From Streptomyces sp. MUM 203J (lineage in GTDB: Bacteria > Actinomycetota > Actinomycetes > Streptomycetales > Streptomycetaceae), in contig NZ_JADWYO010000056.1 of the NCBI RefSeq assembly GCF_022414595.1, positions 1 through 40,830 on the forward strand: DNA of 40,830 nt, in the 5' to 3' direction. Below, one piece after another: positions 1 to 7,366 of the stretch. How positions within the stretch are numbered: position 1 is the stretch's first letter; each line of letters opens with the position of its first letter. The notes under the pieces were generated by a model. That model worked only from the letters and a program-made list of their open reading frames with translations, had not been told where the DNA came from and searched no databases. The position numbers and the translations under genes were made by a program.

Positions 1-203
1 GCGCGGGGGGCCGCGGGCCGGCCGCGGCTCCCGTGGCCGGCGGGTCGGTGCCCGACGTGCCCGCCTGTTCCTCCTCCGAGCGCTCCGCGCAGCGGAACCC
101 CCGGGCCGGACGGCTGCCCACAGCGGGCGCGCCCCGACGGCCGGTAGCCGACAGGCCCCGCAGGGCCCCGGTGATGGAGTAGGGATCTTGAGGGGTGGGC
201 AGA
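1..203. other. Left edge, no assignable gene
   Basis: This stretch is extremely GC-rich. One plus-strand frame stays open from the window edge to a TAG at 180-182, so it could be the C-terminal tail of an upstream gene. The composition is Pro/Arg/Ala-rich and matches no family I recognise. In Streptomyces the gene before infA is usually map, but nothing here looks like the end of a methionine aminopeptidase. Confidence 0.3.
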
Positions 204-233
204 TTCGTCATTTCGGGGGGCGTGGCGTAGACT
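204..233 (+). promoter_or_regulatory. Probable promoter of the infA operon
   Basis: A TAGACT hexamer at 228-233 fits the -10 consensus of the principal Streptomyces sigma factor (TAnnnT). A weak -35, TTCGTC, lies 18 nt upstream at 204-209. Transcription would start near 240 and give a leader of about 75 nt before infA. The -10 is convincing and the -35 is poor. Confidence 0.5.
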
Positions 234-313
234 GATGCGTCGGCTCTCGTGTACCTGCATGTCCACATGCCACCGCAAGAGTCGATCAAGGTAGCCGATT
301 CGAAGGGCGAAGC

Positions 314-535
314 GTGGCCAAGAAGCAAGGTGCCATCGAAATTGAGGGCACCGTGATCGAGTCCCTGCCGAACGCGATGTTCAAGGTGGAGCTCCAGAAC
401 GGTCACAAGGTCCTCGCGCACATCTCCGGCAAGATGCGGATGCACTACATCCGTATCCTTCCGGACGACCGGGTCGTCGTGGAGCTCTCTCCGTACGACC
501 TGACGCGCGGGCGGATCGTCTACCGCTACAAGTAG
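314..535 (+). CDS. infA: Translation initiation factor IF-1
   Basis: IF-1 binds the A site of the 30S subunit during initiation, together with IF-2 and IF-3. The 73-residue product begins MAKKQGAIEIEGTV and is a single S1/OB-fold domain covering nearly the whole chain. It carries the family signatures NAMFKVELQNGH, GKMRMHYIRI and the terminal RGRIVYRYK. The length is exactly that of bacterial IF-1. The start is GTG, preceded by a GAAGGGCGAAG ribosome-binding site. It heads the run infA-rpmJ-rpsM-rpsK-rpoA-rplQ and is separated from rpmJ by 61 nt. A promoter-like TAGACT lies upstream. Identification is secure. Confidence 0.98.
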   Translation: MAKKQGAIEIEGTVIESLPNAMFKVELQNGHKVLAHISGKMRMHYIRILPDDRVVVELSPYDLTRGRIVYRYK

Positions 536-596
536 ATCTTGTCCGCGCCCTCCCGTGGGGTGGGTGCTGGCACTGACCCGGAGAACCTCACATCCC

Positions 597-710
597 ATGA
601 AGGTCAAGCCGAGCGTCAAGAAGATCTGCGACAAGTGCAAGGTGATCCGCCGTCACGGCCGGGTCATGGTCATCTGCGACAACCTGCGCCACAAGCAGCG
701 CCAGGGCTGA
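597..710 (+). CDS. rpmJ: Ribosomal protein bL36 (zinc-binding form)
   Basis: This 37-residue large-subunit protein begins MKVKPSVKKICDKCK and ends RHKQRQG. Cys11, Cys14, Cys27 and His32 form the zinc ribbon, so this is the zinc-containing (C+) form. Streptomyces commonly also encode a zinc-free paralogue elsewhere that is used under zinc limitation; that second copy is not in this window. The gene lies between infA and rpsM, as in other actinobacteria. The family is usually 37-38 residues, so the gene is full length. A 191-nt gap with an AT-rich palindrome separates it from rpsM. Confidence 0.97.
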   Translation: MKVKPSVKKICDKCKVIRRHGRVMVICDNLRHKQRQG

Positions 711-760
711 CGCACGCCGACCGACCTGCATCTCGCAGATCACGCGCGACGCGAATTTCA

Positions 761-770
761 TATGTACATA
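761..770. promoter_or_regulatory. AT-rich 10-bp perfect palindrome before rpsM
   Basis: TATGTACATA is its own reverse complement. It sits in a short AT-rich patch within the 191-nt gap between rpmJ and rpsM. It could be the core of an internal promoter for rpsM-rpsK-rpoA or a repressor half-site. No clear -35 is visible upstream. A hairpin follows immediately at 780-806. Confidence 0.3.
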
Positions 771-779
771 CGCAGTGCC

Positions 780-806
780 CACCGGGCCGGTTCAGGCCGG
801 CTGGTG
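780..806 (+). other. Leader hairpin upstream of rpsM
   Basis: An outer CACC/GGTG pairing and an inner GCCGG/CCGGC pairing, with a small internal bulge, close a 6-nt loop. It lies about 95 nt before the rpsM start and has no T-run after it. That makes an RNA leader structure or a processing site likelier than a terminator. Confidence 0.3.
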
Positions 807-901
807 ACACCTCCGGCGGGGGCCGGGGACCCGGACCGTTCCTCATACGGCGGTCGGGAATCGGCGCTGCGGAAGACCCCCGAGCACACAGGAGCCATTG
901 A

Positions 902-1282
902 ATGGCACGCGTTTCCGGTGTCGACATCCCGCGCGACAAGCGCGTGGAGGTCGCACTCACCTACGTCTTCGGCATTGGCCGCACCCTGGCGCAGGAGACC
1001 CTCGCCTCCACCGGTGTGAACCCCAACACCCGCGTTCGTGACCTGTCCGAGGAGGACCTGGTCAAGATCCGCGAGTACGTGGACAACAACATCAAGACCG
1101 AGGGTGACCTCCGCCGCGAGATCCAGGCCGACATCCGCCGCAAGGTGGAGATCGGCTGCTACCAGGGTCTGCGCCACCGCCGTGGTCTGCCGGTCCGCGG
1201 TCAGCGCACCAGCACGAACGCTCGTACCCGCAAGGGCCCGCGTCGCGCCATCGCCGGTAAGAAGAAGCCGGGCAAGAAGTAG
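902..1282 (+). CDS. rpsM: Ribosomal protein uS13
   Basis: S13 sits in the head of the small subunit and contacts the P-site tRNA and the subunit bridge. The 126-residue protein starts MARVSGVDIPRDKR and has the helix-turn segment GIGRTLAQETLAS. Near the end it carries the conserved LRHRRGLPVRGQRT motif, followed by the basic tail NARTRKGPR. ATG is preceded by AGGAG at good spacing. It is followed by rpsK after 66 nt. Length and motifs are normal for the family. Confidence 0.98.
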   Translation: MARVSGVDIPRDKRVEVALTYVFGIGRTLAQETLASTGVNPNTRVRDLSEEDLVKIREYVDNNIKTEGDLRREIQADIRRKVEIGCYQGLRHRRGLPVRGQRTSTNARTRKGPRRAIAGKKKPGKK

Positions 1283-1348
1283 TCCGCAGCGGACGATCTG
1301 TCCACGGTCTTCGCTGTAGGACCGACCACCTCCCGTAGGAGTTAAGAG

Positions 1349-1753
1349 ATGCCCCCCAAGGGACGTCAGGGCGCTGCCAAGAAGGTGCGCCGCAAGGAAA
1401 AGAAGAACGTCGCTCACGGCCACGCGCACATCAAGAGCACGTTCAACAACACGATCGTGTCCATCACGGACCCGACCGGCAACGTGATCTCCTGGGCCTC
1501 CGCCGGCCACGTCGGCTTCAAGGGCTCGCGTAAGTCGACTCCGTTCGCCGCGCAGATGGCCGCCGAGTCCGCCGCGCGTCGCGCCCAGGAGCACGGCATG
1601 CGCAAGGTCGACGTCTTCGTGAAGGGCCCGGGCTCCGGTCGCGAGACCGCGATCCGCTCCCTCCAGGCCACCGGCCTCGAGGTCGGCTCCATCCAGGACG
1701 TCACGCCGACCCCGCACAACGGCTGCCGTCCGCCGAAGCGCCGCCGCGTCTGA
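1349..1753 (+). CDS. rpsK: Ribosomal protein uS11
   Basis: S11 lies on the platform of the small subunit near the E site. The 134-residue product starts MPPKGRQGAAKKVRRKEKK. It contains HIKSTFNNTIVSITD and the glycine-rich GPGSGRETAIRSLQ, and it ends in DVTPTPHNGCRPPKRRRV, all diagnostic of the family. ATG follows the ribosome-binding site GTAGGAG. In many bacteria rpsD would follow, but here rpoA is next after a 144-nt gap that contains a hairpin. Confidence 0.98.
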   Translation: MPPKGRQGAAKKVRRKEKKNVAHGHAHIKSTFNNTIVSITDPTGNVISWASAGHVGFKGSRKSTPFAAQMAAESAARRAQEHGMRKVDVFVKGPGSGRETAIRSLQATGLEVGSIQDVTPTPHNGCRPPKRRRV

Positions 1754-1803
1754 GGCTGCGCGCCGCGCGACGTCCATGCGTCGCCGCTTTGCTTGACGGG
1801 TTC

Positions 1804-1835
1804 GGGCGGTACGTCTCTTTTCAGGCGTGCCGCCC
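1804..1835 (+). other. Hairpin between rpsK and rpoA
   Basis: GGGCGGTACG (1804-1813) pairs with CGTGCCGCCC (1826-1835), with one G-U pair, across a 12-nt loop. No T-run follows and rpoA is in the same operon. A partial attenuator, RNase site or protein-binding leader is more plausible than a full terminator. It occupies the place where rpsD stands in many alpha operons. Confidence 0.4.
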
Positions 1836-1897
1836 GTACCCTTGCAGTATCCGAGGGCGTCAAATAGCGGGCGCCCACGACTGAAGGAAACACCACC

Positions 1898-2920
1898 ATG
1901 CTGATCGCTCAGCGTCCTTCGCTGACCGAAGAGGTCGTCGACGAGTACCGCTCGCGGTTCGTCATCGAGCCGCTGGAGCCGGGCTTCGGCTACACGCTCG
2001 GCAACTCCCTCCGTCGGACCCTTCTCTCCTCCATCCCCGGTGCCGCTGTCACCAGCATCCGCATCGACGGTGTCCTGCACGAGTTCACCACCGTGCCGGG
2101 CGTCAAGGAGGACGTCACCGACCTGATCCTCAACATCAAGCAGCTCGTCGTCTCCTCCGAGCACGACGAGCCCGTCGTGATGTACCTGCGCAAGCAGGGC
2201 CCGGGTCTCGTCACCGCCGCCGACATCGCGCCCCCGGCCGGTGTCGAGGTGCACAACCCGGACCTGGTCCTCGCCACCCTCAACGGCAAGGGCAAGCTGG
2301 AGATGGAGCTGACCGTCGAGCGCGGTCGCGGCTACGTCTCCGCCGTCCAGAACAAGCAGGTCGGGCAGGAGATCGGCCGCATCCCGGTCGACTCCATCTA
2401 CTCGCCCGTCCTCAAGGTGACCTACAAGGTCGAGGCCACCCGAGTCGAGCAGCGCACCGACTTCGACAAGCTCATCGTCGACGTCGAGACCAAGCAGGCC
2501 ATGCGTCCGCGTGACGCCATGGCCTCCGCCGGCAAGACGCTGGTCGAGCTGTTCGGCCTCGCCCGCGAGCTGAACATCGACGCCGAGGGCATCGACATGG
2601 GCCCGTCCCCGACGGACGCCGCCCTGGCCGCCGACCTGGCGCTGCCGATCGAGGAGCTGGAGCTGACGGTCCGCTCCTACAACTGCCTCAAGCGCGAGGG
2701 CATCCACTCCGTGGGTGAGCTGGTCGCCCGCTCCGAGGCCGACCTGCTCGACATCCGCAACTTCGGCGCGAAGTCGATCGACGAGGTCAAGGCGAAGCTG
2801 GCCGGCATGGGCCTGGCCCTGAAGGACAGCCCGCCCGGATTCGACCCGACCTCCGCCGCCGACACGTTCGGCACGGACGACGACGCCGACTCCGGCTTCG
2901 TCGAGACCGAGCAGTACTGA
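1898..2920 (+). CDS. rpoA: RNA polymerase alpha subunit
   Basis: The alpha dimer nucleates assembly of RNA polymerase and contacts activators and UP elements. In the 340-residue protein the N-terminal assembly domain (about 1-230) has EPLEPGFGYTLGNSLRRTLLSS and the GRGYVSA segment. A linker leads to the C-terminal helical domain (about 245-310) with VRSYNCLKREGI and RNFGAKSIDEVK. An acidic tail rich in Asp follows, as is usual in actinobacteria. ATG is preceded by GAAGGAA. The gene is full length and intact. Confidence 0.99.
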   Translation: MLIAQRPSLTEEVVDEYRSRFVIEPLEPGFGYTLGNSLRRTLLSSIPGAAVTSIRIDGVLHEFTTVPGVKEDVTDLILNIKQLVVSSEHDEPVVMYLRKQGPGLVTAADIAPPAGVEVHNPDLVLATLNGKGKLEMELTVERGRGYVSAVQNKQVGQEIGRIPVDSIYSPVLKVTYKVEATRVEQRTDFDKLIVDVETKQAMRPRDAMASAGKTLVELFGLARELNIDAEGIDMGPSPTDAALAADLALPIEELELTVRSYNCLKREGIHSVGELVARSEADLLDIRNFGAKSIDEVKAKLAGMGLALKDSPPGFDPTSAADTFGTDDDADSGFVETEQY

Positions 2921-2955
2921 GCCGTCCTGAGCCGCAGGGCTCGACGCGATAGCTG

Positions 2956-2977
2956 CCCGTAGGCGTCCGCCTGCGGG
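2956..2977 (+). other. Hairpin between rpoA and rplQ
   Basis: CCCGTAGGC (2956-2964) and GCCTGCGGG (2969-2977) form a 9-bp stem with one G-U pair and a GTCC loop. A second short stem, CACCGG/CCGGTG at 2985-3008, follows and ends just before the rplQ ribosome-binding site. These may tune rplQ expression. There is no evidence that they end the transcript. Confidence 0.35.
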
Positions 2978-3029
2978 GTCCTGACACCGGTACCTGATAC
3001 GGCCGGTGCAGATCACAAGGAGAAACACC

Positions 3030-3494
3030 ATGCCGAAGCCCGCCAAGGGTGCCCGTCTGGGCGGCAGCGCCGCGCACGAGAAGCTTCTTCTCGCGAACCT
3101 CGCGAAGGCGCTTTTCGAGCACGGCCGCATCACCACGACCGAGGCCAAGGCCCGCCGCCTGCGCCCGGTCGCGGAGCGCCTGATCACCAAGGCGAAGAAG
3201 GGCGACATCCACAACCGTCGCCTGGTGCTGCAGACGATCACGGACAAGGGCATCGTCCACACGCTCTTCACCGAGATCGCCCCCCGCTACGCCGAGCGCC
3301 CGGGTGGCTACACCCGCATCACCAAGATCGGCAACCGTCGTGGCGACAACGCCCCGATGGCGGTCATCGAGCTGGTCGAGGGCGAGATCGCCAAGAAGGC
3401 GACCGTCGCCGAGGCCGAGGCCGCGACCAAGCGCGCGGTGAAGGAGGCCGACGAGGCCGCCGAGGCTCCGGCCGAGGAGCCGAAGGACGCCTGA
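3030..3494 (+). CDS. rplQ: Ribosomal protein bL17
   Basis: L17 is a large-subunit protein near the exit tunnel. The conserved core (about residues 1-117) starts MPKPAKGARLGGSAAHEKL and has LRPVAERLITKAKKGD, RRLVLQ and the GGYTRITKIGNRRGDNAPMA motif. The 154-residue length exceeds that of E. coli L17 because of an Ala/Glu-rich tail beginning near KKATVAEAEAA, a common actinobacterial feature. I chose the ATG at 3030, which has AAGGAG just upstream. An in-frame GTG 24 nt earlier has no such site. A strong hairpin terminator follows. Confidence 0.97.
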   Translation: MPKPAKGARLGGSAAHEKLLLANLAKALFEHGRITTTEAKARRLRPVAERLITKAKKGDIHNRRLVLQTITDKGIVHTLFTEIAPRYAERPGGYTRITKIGNRRGDNAPMAVIELVEGEIAKKATVAEAEAATKRAVKEADEAAEAPAEEPKDA

Positions 3495-3519
3495 GCGTTC
3501 TGACGGCCACGGCCGACGG

Positions 3520-3550
3520 ACGGGCCCGTTCCCTCTGGGGGCGGGCCCGT
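3520..3550 (+). terminator. Intrinsic-type terminator after rplQ
   Basis: ACGGGCCCG (3520-3528) pairs perfectly with CGGGCCCGT (3542-3550) over a 13-nt loop. It lies 26 nt after the rplQ stop and 34 nt before truA, so truA may be read partly by read-through. Confidence 0.6.
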
Positions 3551-3583
3551 TCCCCATTGTCTCCCGTTTGAGAGGATCGTCGC

Positions 3584-4450
3584 GTGAGCGATGAAGTGCA
3601 GCCCGGGTTCGTACGGGTGCGGCTGGACCTGTCGTACGACGGCAAGGAGTTCCACGGCTGGGCCAAGCAGGCCGGTGGGCAGCGCACCGTGCAGGGGGAG
3701 ATCGAGGACGCCCTGCGGACCGTGACCCGCTCCTCGCAGACCTACGAGCTGACCGTCGCCGGGCGGACCGACGCCGGGGTGCACGCGCGCGGACAGGTCG
3801 CCCATGTCGATCTTCCTGAGGCCGTGTGGGCGGAACACCGGGAGAAGCTGCTGCGGCGGCTGGCCGGGCGGCTCTCGCACGACGTGCGGATCTGGCGGGT
3901 GGGCGAGGCTCCCGCAGGGTTCAACGCGCGGTTCTCCGCGATCTGGCGGCGGTACGCCTACCGCGTCACCGACAACCCGGGCGGTGTCGACCCGCTGCTG
4001 CGCGGCCACGTGCTCTGGCACGACTGGCCGCTGGACGTCGACACCATGAACGCCGCGGCGGAGAGGCTGCTCGGCGAGCACGACTTCGCCGCCTACTGCA
4101 AGAAGCGGGACGGGGCCACCACCATCCGCACCCTGCAGGAGCTGCGGTGGGAGCGGCTGCCGAGCGGGGTGCTGGAGGCGACCGTCCGGGCCGACGCCTT
4201 CTGCCACAACATGGTGCGGTCGCTGGTCGGCGCGCTGCTGTTCACGGGGGACGGGCACCGGCCCGTCGACTGGCCCGGGAAGGTGCTGGCCGCAGGAGTG
4301 CGGGACTCGGCCGTCCATGTCGTACGGCCCCACGGGCTCACCCTCGAAGAGGTCGGATACCCGGCGGACGAGCTGTTGGCCGCCCGGAACCGGGAGGCCC
4401 GCAACAAGCGCTCACTGACCGCCGGTGGCGGGGGCGGTGGCTGCTGCTGA
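3584..4450 (+). CDS. truA: tRNA pseudouridine(38-40) synthase TruA
   Basis: TruA isomerises uridines 38-40 in the anticodon arm of many tRNAs. The 288-residue protein has the N-terminal YDGKEFHGWAKQ motif and the catalytic-Asp motif GRTDAGVHARGQVAH. It also has RRYAYRVTDNPG and the closing FCHNMVRSLVGALL. The GTG start is preceded by GAGAGGA at 8 nt. In actinobacteria truA usually follows rplQ. Its last 39 nt overlap the 3' end of the convergent gene on the minus strand. The Gly/Cys C-terminal end may be a consequence of that overlap. Confidence 0.96.
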   Translation: MSDEVQPGFVRVRLDLSYDGKEFHGWAKQAGGQRTVQGEIEDALRTVTRSSQTYELTVAGRTDAGVHARGQVAHVDLPEAVWAEHREKLLRRLAGRLSHDVRIWRVGEAPAGFNARFSAIWRRYAYRVTDNPGGVDPLLRGHVLWHDWPLDVDTMNAAAERLLGEHDFAAYCKKRDGATTIRTLQELRWERLPSGVLEATVRADAFCHNMVRSLVGALLFTGDGHRPVDWPGKVLAAGVRDSAVHVVRPHGLTLEEVGYPADELLAARNREARNKRSLTAGGGGGGCC

Positions 4451-5395
4451 CGCCTGGGCCCGGCCCCTGGCGTAGATCTGGTTGAAGGTGAAGGTGCCCA
4501 GGTCGTCGCTGGTCTTGAAGACCGTGGCGTCCTCCTTGGTGACCTTCCGGCCGTCCGCGAAGCCCGCCTGGGTGAAGTACGCGTAGCGGCCCAGCGCGTT
4601 GGAGCGGCGCAGGCACACCGTGGCGCGGCAGAAGTCGTTCACGCCCGCGCCGGCCAGCGGGAGGATGCCGCCCCGGGCCTCCTCCTTGGCCTTCTGCGCC
4701 GCCGCTTCGTCCTTGAACAGGGCGACGCCGACCGTGACCGCCACGCCGTCCCTCGTGTACGTGCTGCGGATGACGCGGGTGCAGCCGTGCTTCTGGAGGA
4801 CCGCGCCCAGGCCGTCCTTGCCGACGGCGGCGCAGTTCGTGGTGGAGGTGAGGGCGCCCTTCTGGTAGACGCGGTCGCCCATGGTGAGCTTCTTGCCGGG
4901 GAAGAGATCCCCGGGGTCGAGGGGTGCCCTGTCCTTCTCCTCCGTGGTGAGGAACTCCATCGGGCTGGGCGGGGGCGGGGGAGCGACCGAGGAGAAGGAG
5001 GGTGCGGGGGCCGTCGGGTCCGCGGGCAGGCCGTCGTCGGCGGGAGCCGTGGCCGCGCCGCTGCCGGTGGTGGTGCCCGCCCGGTCCGCGTCGTTCTTGC
5101 TGGTGGAGATGACGGCGACCGCGACGAGGGTCGCTATGGCGCCGGTCGCGAGGACGCCGCCGCCCGCGAGGAGCCAGCGCTTGCGGCGATGACGGGCGGC
5201 CGAGGCGTCGGCGAGGGCGCCCCAGTCGGGGGTGTGGGAGTCGGTCTCCGGCCGGGCGGGCTGCTGCTGTTGCGCGTACGGCTGTGCGGGCTGCTCCCCG
5301 TACGGCTGGTACGGGTCTCCGTGCGTGGGCGGGCCGAAACCCCCGCCGCCCTGCTGCTGCGGATCCTGCGGCCACTGCGGTCCCCCAAAGCTCAT
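4412..5395 (-). CDS. Single-pass membrane protein with secreted domain, unknown function
   Basis: The 327-residue product begins MSFGGPQWPQDPQQQGGGG. About 75 residues of cytoplasmic Gly/Pro/Gln-rich sequence are followed by a basic HRRKRW stretch and one transmembrane helix (LLAGGGVLATGAIATLVAVAV). After a Pro/Ser/Ala linker comes an extracytoplasmic domain with several cysteines, including KHGCTRV, FCRATVCL and TTNCAAVG. This layout is common in Streptomyces envelope proteins; I cannot assign a function. The start is supported by a TAGGAT hexamer exactly 7 nt upstream, which suggests a leaderless transcript. An in-frame ATG 9 nt earlier lies inside that hexamer. It overlaps truA convergently by 39 nt and is divergent from the ABC-F gene. 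Confidence 0.85.
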   Translation of the reverse strand: MSFGGPQWPQDPQQQGGGGFGPPTHGDPYQPYGEQPAQPYAQQQQPARPETDSHTPDWGALADASAARHRRKRWLLAGGGVLATGAIATLVAVAVISTSKNDADRAGTTTGSGAATAPADDGLPADPTAPAPSFSSVAPPPPPSPMEFLTTEEKDRAPLDPGDLFPGKKLTMGDRVYQKGALTSTTNCAAVGKDGLGAVLQKHGCTRVIRSTYTRDGVAVTVGVALFKDEAAAQKAKEEARGGILPLAGAGVNDFCRATVCLRRSNALGRYAYFTQAGFADGRKVTKEDATVFKTSDDLGTFTFNQIYARGRAQASAAATAPATGGQ

Positions 5396-5402
5396 GCCGC
5401 GC

Positions 5403-5408
5403 ATCCTA
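5403..5408 (-). promoter_or_regulatory. -10 element of a leaderless promoter (membrane protein gene)
   Basis: On the minus strand, TAGGAT is a consensus-quality -10 and ends 7 nt before the ATG at 5395. Transcription would begin at or next to the start codon. No good -35 is visible at 16-18 nt. Confidence 0.5.
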
Positions 5409-5440
5409 TAAACCAGTTGGGGGCGTGCCGGTCGGGCGGT

Positions 5441-5446
5441 CAGAAT
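5441..5446 (+). promoter_or_regulatory. Possible -10 element for the ABC-F gene
   Basis: CAGAAT ends 7 nt before the ATG at 5454. TTGGGG at 5417-5422 lies 18 nt upstream as a possible -35. The spacing favours the ATG at 5454 over the one at 5445. The element overlaps the back-to-back promoter of the minus-strand gene. Confidence 0.4.
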
Positions 5447-5453
5447 GCGCCCC

Positions 5454-7076
5454 ATGGGGCATGTCGAGGTCGCACATCTTGAGTACTGCCTGCCGGACGG
5501 GCGGGCCCTGCTGGCGGACGCGTCGTTCCGGGTGGGGGAGGGGGCCGTGGTGGCCCTCGTCGGCGCCAACGGGGCCGGGAAGACGACCTTGCTGCGGCTG
5601 ATCGCGGGGGAGCTCCAGCCACACGGCGGGACCGTGACGGTGAGCGGCGGGCTCGGGGTGATGCCGCAGTTCGTCGGATCCGTGCGGGACGAGCGGACCG
5701 TGCGGGACCTGCTGGTGTCGGTGGCGCCGCCGCGGATCCGGGCGGCCGCGCGGGCGGTCGACGAGGCCGAGCACCTGATCATGACGGTCGACGACGAGGC
5801 CGCGCAGCTGCGGTACGCGCAGGCGCTCAGCGACTGGGCGGAAGCGCGCGGGTACGAGGCCGAGACGCTGTGGGACATGTGCACGACGGCGGCGCTCGGC
5901 GTCCCCTATGAGCGGGCGCAGTTCCGGGACGTGCGCACGCTGAGCGGCGGGGAGCAGAAGCGGCTGGTGCTGGAGGCGCTGCTGCGGGGGCCCGACCAGG
6001 TGCTGCTGCTGGACGAGCCGGACAACTACCTGGACGTGCCGGGCAAGCGGTGGCTGGAGGAACGGCTCGCGGAGACCCGGAAGACCGTGCTGTTCATCTC
6101 ACACGACCGGGAGCTGCTGGCGCGGGCGGCGCAGAAGATCGTCGCGGTGGAACCGGGGCCCGCCGGGTCGGACGTGTGGGTGCACGGCGGCGGCTTCGCG
6201 ACCTTCCACGAGGCGCGGCGGGAGCGGTTCGCCCGGTTCGAGGAGCTGATGCGCCGGTGGGAGGAGGAGCACGCCAGGCTGAAGGCGCTGGTGCTGCGGC
6301 TGCGGCAGCAGGCGGCGAACAGCCCCGACATGGCGTCCCGCTACCGGGCGGCGCAGACCCGGCTGCGGAAGTTCGAGGAGGCCGGGCCGCCGCCGGAGCC
6401 GCCGCGGGAGCAGGACATCCGCATGCGGCTGCGGGGCGGGCGCACCGGGGTGCGGGCCGTGACCTGCGAGGGGCTGGAGCTGACCGGCTTGATGAAGCCG
6501 TTCGACCTGGAGGTCTTCTACGGGGAGCGGGTCGCCGTGCTGGGCTCGAACGGGTCCGGGAAGTCGCACTTCCTGCGGCTGCTGGCCGGGGACGCGTCGG
6601 TGGCGCGCAGCGGGGCCTGGAAGCTGGGGGCCAGGGTCGTACCCGGGCACTTCGCGCAGACGCACGCGCATCCCGAGCTGGAGGGCCGGACACTGGCCGA
6701 CATCCTGTGGGCCGAGCACGCGAAGGACCGGGGCGGGGCGATGAGCGTGCTGCGCCGGTACGAGCTGGAGCGGCAGGGGGACCAGCCGTTCGGGAAGCTC
6801 TCGGGCGGTCAGCAGGCCAGGTTCCAGATCCTGCTGCTGGAACTGGCGGGGACGACGGCTCTGCTGCTGGACGAGCCGACGGACAACCTGGACCTGGAGT
6901 CGGCGGAGGCTCTGCAGACCGGGCTGGAGGCGTATGAGGGGACGGTGCTGGCCGTGACGCACGACCGGTGGTTCGCCCGGTCCTTCGACCGGTTCCTGGT
7001 GTTCGGTGCGGACGGGGTCGTGCGGGAGACGGCGGAGCCGGTGTGGGACGAGCGGAGGGTGGCGCGGGAGCGCTGA
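5454..7076 (+). CDS. ABC-F family ATPase (two ATP-binding domains, no membrane domain)
   Basis: This is a soluble protein of 540 residues with two tandem ATPase domains. Domain 1 has Walker A GANGAGKTTLL, signature LSGGEQKR and Walker B VLLLDEPDNYLD. Domain 2 has GSNGSGKSHFL, LSGGQQAR and ALLLDEPTDNLD. A charged, probably coiled-coil linker (about residues 245-310) contains many Arg/Glu. ABC-F proteins act on ribosomes as translation factors or antibiotic-protection factors rather than as transporters. Which of these applies cannot be read from sequence. I prefer the start at 5454 (MGHVEVAHLEY) because of the -10 spacing and the family N-terminus. The ATG at 5445 is the alternative. Confidence 0.92.
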   Translation: MGHVEVAHLEYCLPDGRALLADASFRVGEGAVVALVGANGAGKTTLLRLIAGELQPHGGTVTVSGGLGVMPQFVGSVRDERTVRDLLVSVAPPRIRAAARAVDEAEHLIMTVDDEAAQLRYAQALSDWAEARGYEAETLWDMCTTAALGVPYERAQFRDVRTLSGGEQKRLVLEALLRGPDQVLLLDEPDNYLDVPGKRWLEERLAETRKTVLFISHDRELLARAAQKIVAVEPGPAGSDVWVHGGGFATFHEARRERFARFEELMRRWEEEHARLKALVLRLRQQAANSPDMASRYRAAQTRLRKFEEAGPPPEPPREQDIRMRLRGGRTGVRAVTCEGLELTGLMKPFDLEVFYGERVAVLGSNGSGKSHFLRLLAGDASVARSGAWKLGARVVPGHFAQTHAHPELEGRTLADILWAEHAKDRGGAMSVLRRYELERQGDQPFGKLSGGQQARFQILLLELAGTTALLLDEPTDNLDLESAEALQTGLEAYEGTVLAVTHDRWFARSFDRFLVFGADGVVRETAEPVWDERRVARER

Positions 7077-7105
7077 GGGGGCCGGGGGGGGCGACGCCCC
7101 TGGTC

Positions 7106-7139
7106 CCCGGGGCCGGGGCGCGAGGCCCCCGGCCCCGGG
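7106..7139 (+). terminator. Strong hairpin terminator after the ABC-F gene
   Basis: CCCGGGGCCGGGG (7106-7118) pairs perfectly over 13 bp with CCCCGGCCCCGGG (7127-7139) around an 8-nt loop. It isolates the ABC-F gene from the rplM promoter just downstream. There is no T-run, as is typical for Streptomyces. Confidence 0.65.
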
Positions 7140-7155
7140 AGCCGCCCTCGTCGTT

Positions 7156-7185
7156 TTGACCCATCGCGTGTCGCCCGCGTATTCT
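7156..7185 (+). promoter_or_regulatory. Promoter of rplM-rpsI
   Basis: TTGACC (7156-7161) and TATTCT (7180-7185), spaced by 18 nt, match the principal sigma factor consensus well. Transcription would start near 7192. That leaves a leader of about 175 nt before rplM in which I found no named RNA motif. Confidence 0.65.
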
Positions 7186-7366
7186 TCTGGTTCGTTATGC
7201 GTACTGGCTTGCTCTATCTCACGTGAGAGGCCGTTACGCCGGTCCACCGGGCCGATGACCAGCGACCTGCACTCGGTTTGCGTCACCGACGTGTGGTCTT
7301 GGCTGTCGTGATCGTCCGTGGTGGCCTTGACAGGACCCACTCACTGAAGAAGCGAAGGCTACGACC

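Noticed and set aside
758..3271. Long minus-strand frame opposite rpsM, rpsK and rpoA
   Set aside because: It is an antisense shadow of ribosomal genes and has no recognisable domain.
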